A DNA stretch of 64,000 bases from Candidatus Binatia bacterium (GTDB lineage: Bacteria > Desulfobacterota > Binatia > HRBIN30 > BPIQ01). Positions 35,754-44,644 of the stretch are shown piece after piece. Each line of letters starts with the position of its first letter. Position 1 is the stretch's first letter. The stretch lies in contig BPIQ01000001.1 of the NCBI GenBank assembly GCA_026004195.1, positions 525,871 to 589,870 of the forward strand, written 5' to 3'. A program made the translations under genes and the position numbers. The notes under the pieces were generated by a model, which made no database searches, was not told where the DNA came from, and saw only the letters and a list, made by a program, of their open reading frames with translations.

Positions 35754-37853
35754 ATGCGGCATCTGGCTCTCTGGTGGGGGCTGCTCGAAGCCCTGGGTCT
35801 TCTCGCCCTGCCCCTGGGCTTCCGCTACCTCTCCCCGAGCCTCGCCCACGGATACCCCTTCGCCAAAACGGCCGCGATCCTTTTCGTGACGGCCGTGTCC
35901 TGGGTGCTCGGGATGGCGGGCCTGCCCTTGCGGCTCGGGATCGCGACGGGCCTGGTTCTCCTCTTCGGCACGGGTGCGGCGGTGGCGTGGCAGCAGCGGA
36001 AGGAGCTCGTCGCCTGGCTCCGTCGAGGCGGCGTGCGCACGCTCCTCTGGCACGACGCGGTCTGGACCGGCGCCTTTCTGTTTTTCGCCTGGCAGCGTTC
36101 TCTCGCGCCGGACATTTTCGGGGCGGAAAAGTACATGGACTTCGCCTTCCTCAACGCCCTCGCCCGCGCCGACACGCTGCCTCCCCCGGATCCGTGGATG
36201 GCGACGAAGCCCTTCCACTACTACTACCTGGGCTACCTCTCCTTCGCCCACCTGGTGCGGCTTTCGGGGATCCCGCCGGCCGTCGCTTACAATCTCTGCA
36301 TCGCCACCGTGGCGGGTCTTTCCTTCGCGGCGTTCGTCGCGCTCGGGGAGCGCCTCGCCTCGACCCGCTCCGCCGGACTTCTCGCGGGCGCGATCGGCCT
36401 TCTTCTCGGAAACCTCGACGGTTTCCTCCAGTTCGCCGAACGAGGCCACCTGGTACCCATCGACTACTGGCGGTCCTCCCGGGTCGTGGGCCGCGGGGAC
36501 ACGATCAACGAATTTCCCTTCTTCAGCACGATCCACGGCGACCTCCACCCCCACTTCCAGGTGATGCCGGTCACGCTCTTTTTTCTCGCCCTTCTCCTCG
36601 ATCGGCGGCTCTTCGCCGAAAAGGAGCCCTACCGCTCCCGGCCGGGACTTTTCGCGCTCTGGTTCACGTTCACCTGCATGCTGGCATTCAGCCCCTGGGA
36701 GCTACCGGTGGGCGCCCTCACGATGGTGCTGCTTCTCCAGAGGTCCCTGCCCCTCTTCCCGCTCTTCTCCCGGGAAAGGCTTCTCTGCGTCGGCGCCGCT
36801 CTCGGGGTCGCCGCCGCGGCCTACCTCCCCCTCCGGCTCGGCTTCGAAACGCCGCCGCTCGGCGGCGTGGGCGTGAAGCTCGCCCGGACGAAGCTCTCGG
36901 AGTTTCTCACCGTTTTCGGCCATCTTCTGCTCCCGCTCGCCTGGGTACTCGCGCTCGAGATCTACCGGCGGGCGGAAGCGCTCCGTGCGGGACGGGATTT
37001 CCTGCTCGCCTCGGCGGCCCTGCTCGTGGCCGTGGGCGTTCTCGGGGGGAACGCCGTCCTCCCGCTTCTCGTCGTCCTTCTCCTCGCCGGACTGTTCGTC
37101 TGGCACGCGCGTCCCGAAGAATCGTGGCGGGCTCCCCTCGGGCTCGGGCTCGCGGCGCTCGCCGCGCTGCTCGCCTGCGAGGTGGTCTACCTCCGGGACT
37201 CCTACGGACTCCGCCTCTACCGGATGAACACGGTCTTCAAGCTCTACTTTCAGTCCTGGCTTCTCCTCTCGCCGGCCGCCGCGTGGGCCGTCCTCTCGCT
37301 CGCGCGGATCGATGCCCCACGGCTCCGGCAGGGGGCGCTCGCCGCGACCGCCGTGCTCTTTCTCGGCGCGTGCTTCTACCCGGTAGGCCTCACGCGCACG
37401 AGGCTCGGAAGTCCCTGGCCGCGCACGCTCGACGGCAACGCCTATCTCGCCCGCGAACACCCCGACGACTTCGCCGCGATCGAATGGCTCCGCGAAAACG
37501 TGCGGGGGCTTCCCGTCGTCCTCGAAGCCACGGGCGACCCCTACTCCTACTACGCCCGGATTTCGAGCAACACGGGGCTTCCGACCGTGATGGGATGGGC
37601 CAACCACGAGGGTCTCTGGCGCGGGCACGACCCGGACGTGGAGAAGGCCAGGAAGGACGTGCTACGCATCTACCAGGCCCCCACCCTCGGCGAGGTGGCT
37701 CCGCTCCTCGACGCCTACGGCGTTCGCTACGTCGTGGTCGGCGAACTCGAGCGCAAGGACTACGGGGAGGCGGGTCTCGCGAAGTTCCGCGAGCTTCCCG
37801 TCGCGTTCTCGCACGGGGGCACGACCGTCTACGAGTGGAGCCCGGGGTCCTGA
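35754..37853 (+). CDS. DUF2298 (Chlor_Arch_YYY) polytopic membrane protein
   Basis: 699 aa, many membrane helices. Family features are [17 protein letters not shown], the tyrosine run [40 protein letters not shown] and an exported C-terminal region with [10 protein letters not shown]. The family is GT-C-like, best known from Chloroflexi and Archaea, with no established reaction. The ATG is chosen over TTG 35697. It precedes a GT4 transferase by 4 nt. The same module recurs fused inside the protein at 39869-44644, so it is probably part of the same machinery. Confidence 0.88.
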   Translation: MRHLALWWGLLEALGLLALPLGFRYLSPSLAHGYPFAKTAAILFVTAVSWVLGMAGLPLRLGIATGLVLLFGTGAAVAWQQRKELVAWLRRGGVRTLLWHDAVWTGAFLFFAWQRSLAPDIFGAEKYMDFAFLNALARADTLPPPDPWMATKPFHYYYLGYLSFAHLVRLSGIPPAVAYNLCIATVAGLSFAAFVALGERLASTRSAGLLAGAIGLLLGNLDGFLQFAERGHLVPIDYWRSSRVVGRGDTINEFPFFSTIHGDLHPHFQVMPVTLFFLALLLDRRLFAEKEPYRSRPGLFALWFTFTCMLAFSPWELPVGALTMVLLLQRSLPLFPLFSRERLLCVGAALGVAAAAYLPLRLGFETPPLGGVGVKLARTKLSEFLTVFGHLLLPLAWVLALEIYRRAEALRAGRDFLLASAALLVAVGVLGGNAVLPLLVVLLLAGLFVWHARPEESWRAPLGLGLAALAALLACEVVYLRDSYGLRLYRMNTVFKLYFQSWLLLSPAAAWAVLSLARIDAPRLRQGALAATAVLFLGACFYPVGLTRTRLGSPWPRTLDGNAYLAREHPDDFAAIEWLRENVRGLPVVLEATGDPYSYYARISSNTGLPTVMGWANHEGLWRGHDPDVEKARKDVLRIYQAPTLGEVAPLLDAYGVRYVVVGELERKDYGEAGLAKFRELPVAFSHGGTTVYEWSPGS

Positions 37854-37857
37854 GCCG

Positions 37858-39012
37858 GTGCGGATTCTCGTCGCCCTCACCTACTACCGCCCGCACGTGA
37901 GCGGGCTCACGATCTACGCGGAGCGGCTCGCGCGGGGACTCGCGCGCCGGGGACACGAAGTCACGGTCCTCACCTCGCGTTTTCACCCTCGCCTTCTCGC
38001 CTCCGAGAGGCTCGACGGCGTGAGGGTCGTTCGCGTCCCCGTGGTCGCCAAGGTGAGCAAGGGAGTCGTGATGCCGCTTTTCCCCCTGTACGCCCGGACG
38101 GAGATCCGGCGGCACGACCTCGTGAACGTCCACATGCCGCAGCTCGAAGCCGCGCTCCTCGCCGCGCTCGGCCGGCTCCACCGCAAGACCGTCGTCCTGA
38201 CCTACCAGTGCGACCTCCGTCTCCCCCCGGGTCTCTTGAACCGTATCGTCCAGGGCGCACTCGTACCCCTGAACCACCTGGCGGCGCGTCTGGCCCATCG
38301 GGTCACGGCCATGACCCGTGACTACGCGGACCACTCTCCTTTCCTGCGCCGCTACCAGGAGAAATTCCGCGTGACGCCCCCGCTCGTCGAGCTGCCGCCG
38401 CCACGGCCCGCGGTGACGGCGCGGTTCGTCGATCGGTACGGTCTCGCAGGGAGGCGGCGGATCGCCTTCGCCGCACGCTTCGCCGCGGAGAAGGGCGTCG
38501 AGATGCTTTTGCGGGCTCTTCCGAGGGTGGCGAGCGAAATCCCGGACGTTTGCGTCGTCTTCACCGGGGCCGCGCACGAGACCGTGGGCGAGCAAAAGTA
38601 CCACGAGAAACTTCGACCTTTGCTCGAAGAACAACGGGAGCGCCTTTTCTTCTTCGACCTCCTCTCGGCCGAAGAAATGGCGAGCTTTTTCGCCCTGGCC
38701 GACGTCCTCGCCGTCACGAGCCTCAACTCCACCGAGTCCTTCGGGCTCGTGCAGGCCGAAGCCATGCTCTCGGGGACTCCGGTCGTGGCGACGGACCTCC
38801 CGGGCGTGCGGGAGGCCGTGCGGCGGACCGGCATGGGGGAAATCGTACCGCCGGGGGATCCGGAGGCGCTGGCTCGGGCACTCCTGCGTGTTCTTCGGCA
38901 TCCCGAGCGGTACGTCCGCCCCCGCGAGGAGATTCTCCGCACCTTCTCCGTCGACGAAGCGCTCGACCGCGTCGAGGAAGTGTTCCGGGACGCTTCCCAC
39001 GAGACACCGTGA
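37858..39012 (+). CDS. GT4 family glycosyltransferase
   Basis: 384 aa, GTG start. GT-B fold: N-terminal LVALTYYRPHVSGLTIYAERLARGL split by Gly-rich loop, C-terminal donor site with FAARFAAEKGVEMLLRAL and the E-x7-E motif ESFGLVQAEAM, then GTPVVATDLPGVREAV. It should add a sugar from an NDP-sugar to a lipid-linked or soluble acceptor on the cytosolic face. It is coupled to the following methyltransferase by GTGA. Confidence 0.92.
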   Translation: MRILVALTYYRPHVSGLTIYAERLARGLARRGHEVTVLTSRFHPRLLASERLDGVRVVRVPVVAKVSKGVVMPLFPLYARTEIRRHDLVNVHMPQLEAALLAALGRLHRKTVVLTYQCDLRLPPGLLNRIVQGALVPLNHLAARLAHRVTAMTRDYADHSPFLRRYQEKFRVTPPLVELPPPRPAVTARFVDRYGLAGRRRIAFAARFAAEKGVEMLLRALPRVASEIPDVCVVFTGAAHETVGEQKYHEKLRPLLEEQRERLFFFDLLSAEEMASFFALADVLAVTSLNSTESFGLVQAEAMLSGTPVVATDLPGVREAVRRTGMGEIVPPGDPEALARALLRVLRHPERYVRPREEILRTFSVDEALDRVEEVFRDASHETP

Positions 39013-39740
39013 CGGGCGACGTTTTCGACGAACGTTACTTTCGCGAACGCGGAGACCGGATCGCGCTCTGGTACTACGCCCGTGTCGTCCGCCACCTCGC
39101 TCCGCGGGGAGGGAAGCTTCTCGACTTCGGCTGCGGCACGGGGCATTTCCTCCGCCGGCTCGAGCCCCACTTCGAAACCTACGCTTTCGATCCCTCCCCC
39201 GCGGCTCGCGCGGAGACGCGAAAAAACGCGTCCGAGACCACGCTGCTCGACGACTGGCGGGAGCTTCCGCCCGCCTTCCTCGACGTCGTGACCGCACTCC
39301 ACTCGCTCGAGCACCTCTCCGAGCCGGGAGAGGTCCTCGGGGGTCTCGCGGCCAGACTCCGTCCCGGCGGCCTCTTTTTCGCGGTGGTACCCAACCCCGA
39401 AGGACTCGGAGCCCGGCTCAAGGGAGACCGCTGGTTCGGCTTCCGGGATCCCACCCACCTCCAGCTTCTCCCCCGGGCGCAGTGGGAAGAGCTTTTCCGG
39501 CTGGCCGGGCTCGCGGTGCGGCGAGTTCGGGGCGACGGAATGTGGGACGCGCCCTACGTCCGGGGGCTTCCCGTCTTCTTCCAGAAGCTCGTTTTCGGCC
39601 TGCCGGCGGGCCTGCAGGTTTTTTCCCCCTTCCCCCGGCTCTTCCTCCCGCCCCTCCTCGGGGAATGCCTGGTGATCGAAGCCAGGAGAGAAGCCGATCC
39701 GTCGGCGGAGTCCTCCCGTGCTCCCGAACCGCATGCGTGA
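39009..39740 (+). CDS. Class I SAM-dependent methyltransferase
   Basis: 243 aa, GTG in GTGA overlap. Motif I is LLDFGCGTGHFLRRL; the acidic loop is YAFDPSPAAR; DVVTALHSLEHLSEPGEVL and LRPGGLFFAVVPNP match Methyltransf_11/23-type enzymes. Position after a GT4 enzyme suggests methylation of a glycan or lipid intermediate, but the substrate cannot be read from sequence. Confidence 0.88.
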   Translation: MTGDVFDERYFRERGDRIALWYYARVVRHLAPRGGKLLDFGCGTGHFLRRLEPHFETYAFDPSPAARAETRKNASETTLLDDWRELPPAFLDVVTALHSLEHLSEPGEVLGGLAARLRPGGLFFAVVPNPEGLGARLKGDRWFGFRDPTHLQLLPRAQWEELFRLAGLAVRRVRGDGMWDAPYVRGLPVFFQKLVFGLPAGLQVFSPFPRLFLPPLLGECLVIEARREADPSAESSRAPEPHA

Positions 39741-39820
39741 CCTCGCTCCCGCGCCGTCCGGAACTTCTTTTCCCGGAACGTCCTCGTCCGGCCGAACTTC
39801 TCGCGTCCCCGTCCCTCGCG

Positions 39821-39849
39821 TTGCAATCGGAGCCCCTTCTGGTTAGCGT
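39821..39849 (+). promoter_or_regulatory. Promoter of the GT-C/DUF2298/NHL fusion gene
   Basis: TTGCAA (39821-39826), 17-nt spacer, TAGCGT (39844-39849); predicted start about 13 nt before the ATG at 39869, which has no ribosome-binding site. Confidence 0.45.
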
Positions 39850-39868
39850 TCCTCTCCCCGACCGGTCC

Positions 39869-42800
39869 ATGCGCTACGATTCGAGGCGTTTTCGCTGGGT
39901 CCTCCTCCTGCTTTTCTCCGCGGCCCTTGCCGTCCGACTCTTCCGCCTCGACTGGGACCAGTACCACTTCTTCCACCCGGACGAGCGCGCCGTCGCCTAC
40001 GCGATCCAGCGGCTTTCCTTCCGCCCGCTCCAGTTGAACCCCCAGTTTTTCGCCTACGGGTCTTTTCCCTTTTACGTGACGAAGGCCGCGACGAGCCTCC
40101 TCGGCCTCCTCGACCCCTGGTACCGCGGCTACGACGGGACGATCATGACCGGCCGGGCGATCTCCGCTCTCTGGGGAGCTGCCACGTGCGTGCTTCTGGC
40201 CCTGTTCGGCCGCCGGCTCTACGAGCCGCGGGTCGGACTCCTCGCGGGCTTCTACCTCGCCTTTTCCGTCTTTCACCTCCAGAACTCGCACTTCGCGACG
40301 AACGACATCCCGCTCACCTTTCTCGTTCTCCTGGCCCTCTACGCCCTTTCGGCCGCGGCCGAATCGGGAAGCCCCCGGAGCTTTCTTCTGGCCGGAGCCT
40401 CCGTGGGACTCGCCGTCGCGACGAAATTCAGCGCCATGCCCGTGCTCCTTCCCCTCGGCGTGGCGGTCCTCGTCCGGATGTTTCGTGAGGGGACGCTCGC
40501 ACGACCTCTCGGTCTCGGCGCGGCGTCGTTCGGCGTCGCCCTCGCCACGTTCGCGCTCGGGCAGCCTTACGCGATTCTCGACTACCGATCCTACGTCCAC
40601 GACATCCTCGAGCAGAGTCGGATGGTGCGGAACGCGGGGCTCTTCCCCTACACGAACCAGTACATCGGGACGCCGAAATACCTCTACGAGCTGCGGGAGC
40701 TCGTGCTCTGGGGAATGGGCCCCTGCCTCGGTCTCGCCGCCGTGGCCGGCACCCTCGTCCGACTCGGCCGCAGAATCGGGACGGGGGAGTTGCTTCTTCT
40801 CTCGTGGGTCCTGCCCTACTTCGTGATCAGCGGGTCCTTCGACGTGAAGTTCCCGCGCTATCTCCTCCCGATCTACCCCTTTCTCTGCCTCTGGGCCGCG
40901 AAGCTCGTCGTGGACCTCTCGCGGGCGAGACCGCTCCTGGGACGTCTCGTATCCCTTGCGGTGTCGGTCGGCACGCTCCTTTACGCCGCGGCCTTTCTCT
41001 CGATCTACACCCGGCCCCACACGGTCGTACGCGCCTCGGAGTGGTTCTACGCGAACGTTCCCCGCGGCTCGAAGGTCCTGACGCAGCACTGGGACGAAGG
41101 TTTCCCGATGCCCCTTCCCGGCAGAAGCCCGAGCCACTACACGATCGTCCCGCTTCCTTACTACGAGCCGGACTCGCCCTCGAAAATCGCTTCGATCGCC
41201 CGGGAGCTCGCCACGGCCGACTACCTCGTCTTCCAGACCAAACGGCTCTACGGTGCCGTCACGCGGGCGCCGGAGAAATTTCCGCTGACGAACAACCTCT
41301 TCTACGAGCTTTTTGCGGGCGACCTGGGCTACGTGCTCGTCCGCGAGTTCGCCTCCCGTCCGGGTCTTTTCGGCATCGAGCTTCCTTCCGAGCTCGCGGA
41401 CGAGTCGTTTTCCGTTTACGACCACCCGAAGGTGCTCGTCTTCAAGAACGAAGGGCGGCTTTCGGCCGAGGAGATCCAGCGGAAGGTGCTCCACGGGGTA
41501 CCGTCCCGGCCGCTCGCACGGCGGGACCTGCTTCTCGCGAGCCCGAAAGGCGAGAGCCCTCTTTCCGGGCGAGAGACCGAGTGGGTCCGCTCCTCGTGGG
41601 TCGCGCTCCTTCTCTGGGTCTCGTTCCTCGAGGTGCTGGGGCTCGCGGCCTACGCGCTTCTCCGCGGACCGCTCGCCGGGAGGCCGGGCCTCTACGCCCT
41701 CGGGAAGCCCGTCGGGTTTCTCGTCTTTTCCTACCTGCCGTGGCTTTTCGCCGGGATCGGCTGGCTTCCCTTCACCCGAGGCTCCGCCCTCGGGGCGTTC
41801 ATCGTCCTCGCGCTCGCAGGGCTCCGGGCTTTTCTCCGGACTCGCGACTTCCCTTTTCCGCGGCGCGAAGCGTGGGCCACCGAAATTCTCTTCTGGTCGG
41901 TCTTCGCTTTCTTTCTCACCGTGCGCGCCTTCAACCCGGAGATCTACTGGGGCGAGAAGCCCATGGACTTCTCGTTCCTGAACGCGATGTACCGCACGGT
42001 TTCCCTCCCACCGCCGGAACCGTGGTTCGCGGGCTCGGCGCTGCACTACACGTACTTCGGCTACTTCGCCGTCGCCGCTCTCGGCAAGGCGACCACCGTG
42101 CACCCTGCCCTCGCGTTCAACCTGGCGATCGGTAGCACGGCAGCGCTCACGGCTTCGGGTGTCCTCGGAGCCGGCACGCTCCTCGCCCGCGCGTGGCCCG
42201 CCGGTGTTCTCGCGGCCGTGCTCGCCGTGATCGCGGGGAACCTCGCGGGACTCCGCGAGTACCTGGCTCGCGGCGTCGTGAACTTCGACTACTACTGGGC
42301 CACCTCGCGTGTCATCCGCGACACGATCAACGAGTTCCCTCTCTGGACGTTCCTTTTCGCGGATCTCCACGCGCACATGATGGTCATGCCGTTCACGATG
42401 GCCTTCACGGGGCTTCTCTTCGCCTGGACCCGCAGGGCCGAGCGCCCCTCCGACCACGTGCCGCTCCTTTCCGCACCCGTCCTGCTCGTTCTCCTCTCGC
42501 TTTCGCTCGGGGCCGTCATGATGACGAACGGCTGGAGCACGCCCACGTACGTGACCCTCCTTCCCTGGGTTCTTTTCGTCCACTGGGTGGGCCATGTCCG
42601 CGCCGAGGGAGTGTTCCGTCGCCTCGCGAGCTTCGCGGGCCGCGTCGTCCTGCCCACGGCGACCGTCCTCGCCGGCGCTCTCGTTTTCCTGCGTCCCTTC
42701 TACTGGCACTACACGCCCCCGGAAATCCACTGGGGATGGGAACACGTACAGTTCGCGAGACCGTACGATTTCTTCACCATTTTCGGCCTCTTTCTCGTCC

Positions 42801-44644
42801 TCGTCCTACCGTCGTTTTTCGTCCTCTGGTCGAGACTCCTGCGCGGGGAGGCGCCTCGGCTCTCCCGCACGCGTGCGCTCGCGATCGGTCTCGTCGCCTC
42901 GGGTCTTCTTCTGTCTCTTTTCGACCTCGAGGCCCTCGCCTCTCTCCGAATCGTGGAGGCGCGCTCGATTCGGATTTTTGCCGCGCTTTCCGCACTGCTC
43001 GGTGTTTTCGTGGCCCTCCACCCGAGGACCGAGCGCGCATGGCGGTTGCCGACGGCCCTCGGAGCTTTCGCCCTCGCGGTCACGGCGGGCTGCGACGTCG
43101 TGTACGTCTGGGACCGGATGAACACGGTCTTCAAGTTCTACCTGGAATCCTGGTTTCTCTTCGCCCTGGCTTCGGGCGCCGTGCTCCGGGCTCTCGTCCG
43201 TGGCGAACTCGGGCGAGGGGCGCCCCGGGCGCTGTGGCTCGCCGTGCTCGGCGTCGCGTCGGTGCTCTCGCTCTTCACGACGGTGACGGACGTGGTGGGC
43301 ATCCTGCGCACGCGGCGGGTCGAGACGCCGCGCCCCACGCTCGACGGCACGGCGTACCTGCGGCTCAAGAGCCCCGAGGAGTACGCGGCTTTCGAGTGGC
43401 TCAACCGCAACGTCCGCGGCATCCCCGTCATCGTGGAAGCGTACGGCCCGTCCTACCAGGAGTACACGCGCGTGAGCATGAACACCGGACTGCCGACGGT
43501 CCTGGGCTGGGACTACCACGTCTACCAGCGGGCCCATCCCTGGCACGAGATCAACCGCCGGAAGGCGGACATCGAAGCCGTCTACACTTCCGACCTCGAG
43601 GCCAAGGTCGCGAGCATCCTCGACCGCTACAAGGTCTCGCTCGTCTACGTAGGGCCGCTCGAGCGCCGCACGTACGCGGGGGCGAACCTCCGGAACTTCC
43701 GAGCCTGGAAGAACACGCTGACCCCGGTCTACGAAAACCCGGGCGTGACGATCTTCGCCGTGAACGGCCGGTTCGCCGGCGGCGTGCCCGTGACCCACAT
43801 CGAGGAGATCGCCGCCGTGGGAGAAGAAGCGGAGCCAGAGCCCCCCGGTTTTCTCCAGCAACCTCGGGGCGTCGCCGTCGACGCCCAGGGCTTCGCCTAC
43901 GTCTGCGACTTCGGAAACAACCGGATCCAGAAGTTCGATCCTACCCTCGAATCCGCCCGGGCCTGGGGAGGTCGCGGCGAGTTGCCGGGAGAGTTCAAGG
44001 ATCCGTGCGGCGTGGACCTGGGTCCCGACGGCAACGTGTACGTCGCCGACACGTGGAACCAGCGTATCCAGGTCTTCGACCCCGAAGGGAACTACCTGCG
44101 CGAATTCGGTGAGGGCTTCTACGGTCCCCGCGGCGTCGCCGTCGACCCCGGCACCGGACAGGTGTTCGTCGCGGACACCGGAAACCACCGCGTCGTCCGG
44201 TACACGCCCGACGGGCGTAAAGCGGGCGAGTGGGGAGGCCGCGGCGAGGCTCCCGGGAAGTTCTTCGAGCCCGTGGGGATCGACGTCTCGGCCTCGGGAG
44301 AAGTCTACGTCTGCGACAACGGGAACGCCCGCGTCCAGGTTTTCAGCCGCGAGGGGCAGTTCCTGCGGAGCTTTCCCGTGCCGGGTTGGCGGAGCGAGGT
44401 CTTCTCCGAACCGAACGTGGCCGTGGACGAAAGCCGGGGGCGTGTATGGGTCACCGTTCCGCTCGAAGGCGAAATCCGCGCGTACACGCCGGAGGGAAAG
44501 CTCGTCGCTACGATTCGTGGGGACGACGTCCCCGGCGCCCGTTTCGAGAAGCCCATGGGGATTGCCGTGGCTCCGGACGGAAGCCTCGTGGTGACGGACC
44601 TCGAGCACCGCGTCCTTCGCGTGCCTCATGCAACGGGTGGCTGA
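39869..44644 (+). CDS. Giant fusion: PMT-like GT-C, DUF2298 and NHL beta-propeller
   Basis: 1591 aa. Residues ~1-570 are a PMT-like GT-C unit: first-loop acidic motif FFHPDERAVAYAI, then many helices and an exported region ending ~570 (ASEWFYANVPRGSKVL). Residues ~690-1290 repeat the DUF2298 module (YWGEKPMDFSFLNAMYR, LHYTYFGYFAV, DTINEFPLWTFLFADLHAH, NTVFKFYLESW). Residues ~1324-1591 form about six NHL repeats (PRGVAVDAQGFAYVCDFGNN, VYVADTWNQRIQVF, VFVADTGNHRVVRY). GT-C enzymes transfer sugars from polyprenyl-phosphate donors on the outer membrane face. Two catalytic-type modules plus a propeller in one chain suggest a self-contained glycosylation unit. Each module is clear; activity is unproven. 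Confidence 0.9.
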   Translation: MRYDSRRFRWVLLLLFSAALAVRLFRLDWDQYHFFHPDERAVAYAIQRLSFRPLQLNPQFFAYGSFPFYVTKAATSLLGLLDPWYRGYDGTIMTGRAISALWGAATCVLLALFGRRLYEPRVGLLAGFYLAFSVFHLQNSHFATNDIPLTFLVLLALYALSAAAESGSPRSFLLAGASVGLAVATKFSAMPVLLPLGVAVLVRMFREGTLARPLGLGAASFGVALATFALGQPYAILDYRSYVHDILEQSRMVRNAGLFPYTNQYIGTPKYLYELRELVLWGMGPCLGLAAVAGTLVRLGRRIGTGELLLLSWVLPYFVISGSFDVKFPRYLLPIYPFLCLWAAKLVVDLSRARPLLGRLVSLAVSVGTLLYAAAFLSIYTRPHTVVRASEWFYANVPRGSKVLTQHWDEGFPMPLPGRSPSHYTIVPLPYYEPDSPSKIASIARELATADYLVFQTKRLYGAVTRAPEKFPLTNNLFYELFAGDLGYVLVREFASRPGLFGIELPSELADESFSVYDHPKVLVFKNEGRLSAEEIQRKVLHGVPSRPLARRDLLLASPKGESPLSGRETEWVRSSWVALLLWVSFLEVLGLAAYALLRGPLAGRPGLYALGKPVGFLVFSYLPWLFAGIGWLPFTRGSALGAFIVLALAGLRAFLRTRDFPFPRREAWATEILFWSVFAFFLTVRAFNPEIYWGEKPMDFSFLNAMYRTVSLPPPEPWFAGSALHYTYFGYFAVAALGKATTVHPALAFNLAIGSTAALTASGVLGAGTLLARAWPAGVLAAVLAVIAGNLAGLREYLARGVVNFDYYWATSRVIRDTINEFPLWTFLFADLHAHMMVMPFTMAFTGLLFAWTRRAERPSDHVPLLSAPVLLVLLSLSLGAVMMTNGWSTPTYVTLLPWVLFVHWVGHVRAEGVFRRLASFAGRVVLPTATVLAGALVFLRPFYWHYTPPEIHWGWEHVQFARPYDFFTIFGLFLVLVLPSFFVLWSRLLRGEAPRLSRTRALAIGLVASGLLLSLFDLEALASLRIVEARSIRIFAALSALLGVFVALHPRTERAWRLPTALGAFALAVTAGCDVVYVWDRMNTVFKFYLESWFLFALASGAVLRALVRGELGRGAPRALWLAVLGVASVLSLFTTVTDVVGILRTRRVETPRPTLDGTAYLRLKSPEEYAAFEWLNRNVRGIPVIVEAYGPSYQEYTRVSMNTGLPTVLGWDYHVYQRAHPWHEINRRKADIEAVYTSDLEAKVASILDRYKVSLVYVGPLERRTYAGANLRNFRAWKNTLTPVYENPGVTIFAVNGRFAGGVPVTHIEEIAAVGEEAEPEPPGFLQQPRGVAVDAQGFAYVCDFGNNRIQKFDPTLESARAWGGRGELPGEFKDPCGVDLGPDGNVYVADTWNQRIQVFDPEGNYLREFGEGFYGPRGVAVDPGTGQVFVADTGNHRVVRYTPDGRKAGEWGGRGEAPGKFFEPVGIDVSASGEVYVCDNGNARVQVFSREGQFLRSFPVPGWRSEVFSEPNVAVDESRGRVWVTVPLEGEIRAYTPEGKLVATIRGDDVPGARFEKPMGIAVAPDGSLVVTDLEHRVLRVPHATGG

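Noticed and set aside
39554-42745. Long antisense open frames under the GT-C genes (also 44508-47213, 42806-44911, 30719-33886, 57215-59971, 60558-62762)
   Set aside because: They are charged, low-complexity antisense readings produced by strong G/C bias at third codon positions; the sense frames have clear families and motifs.
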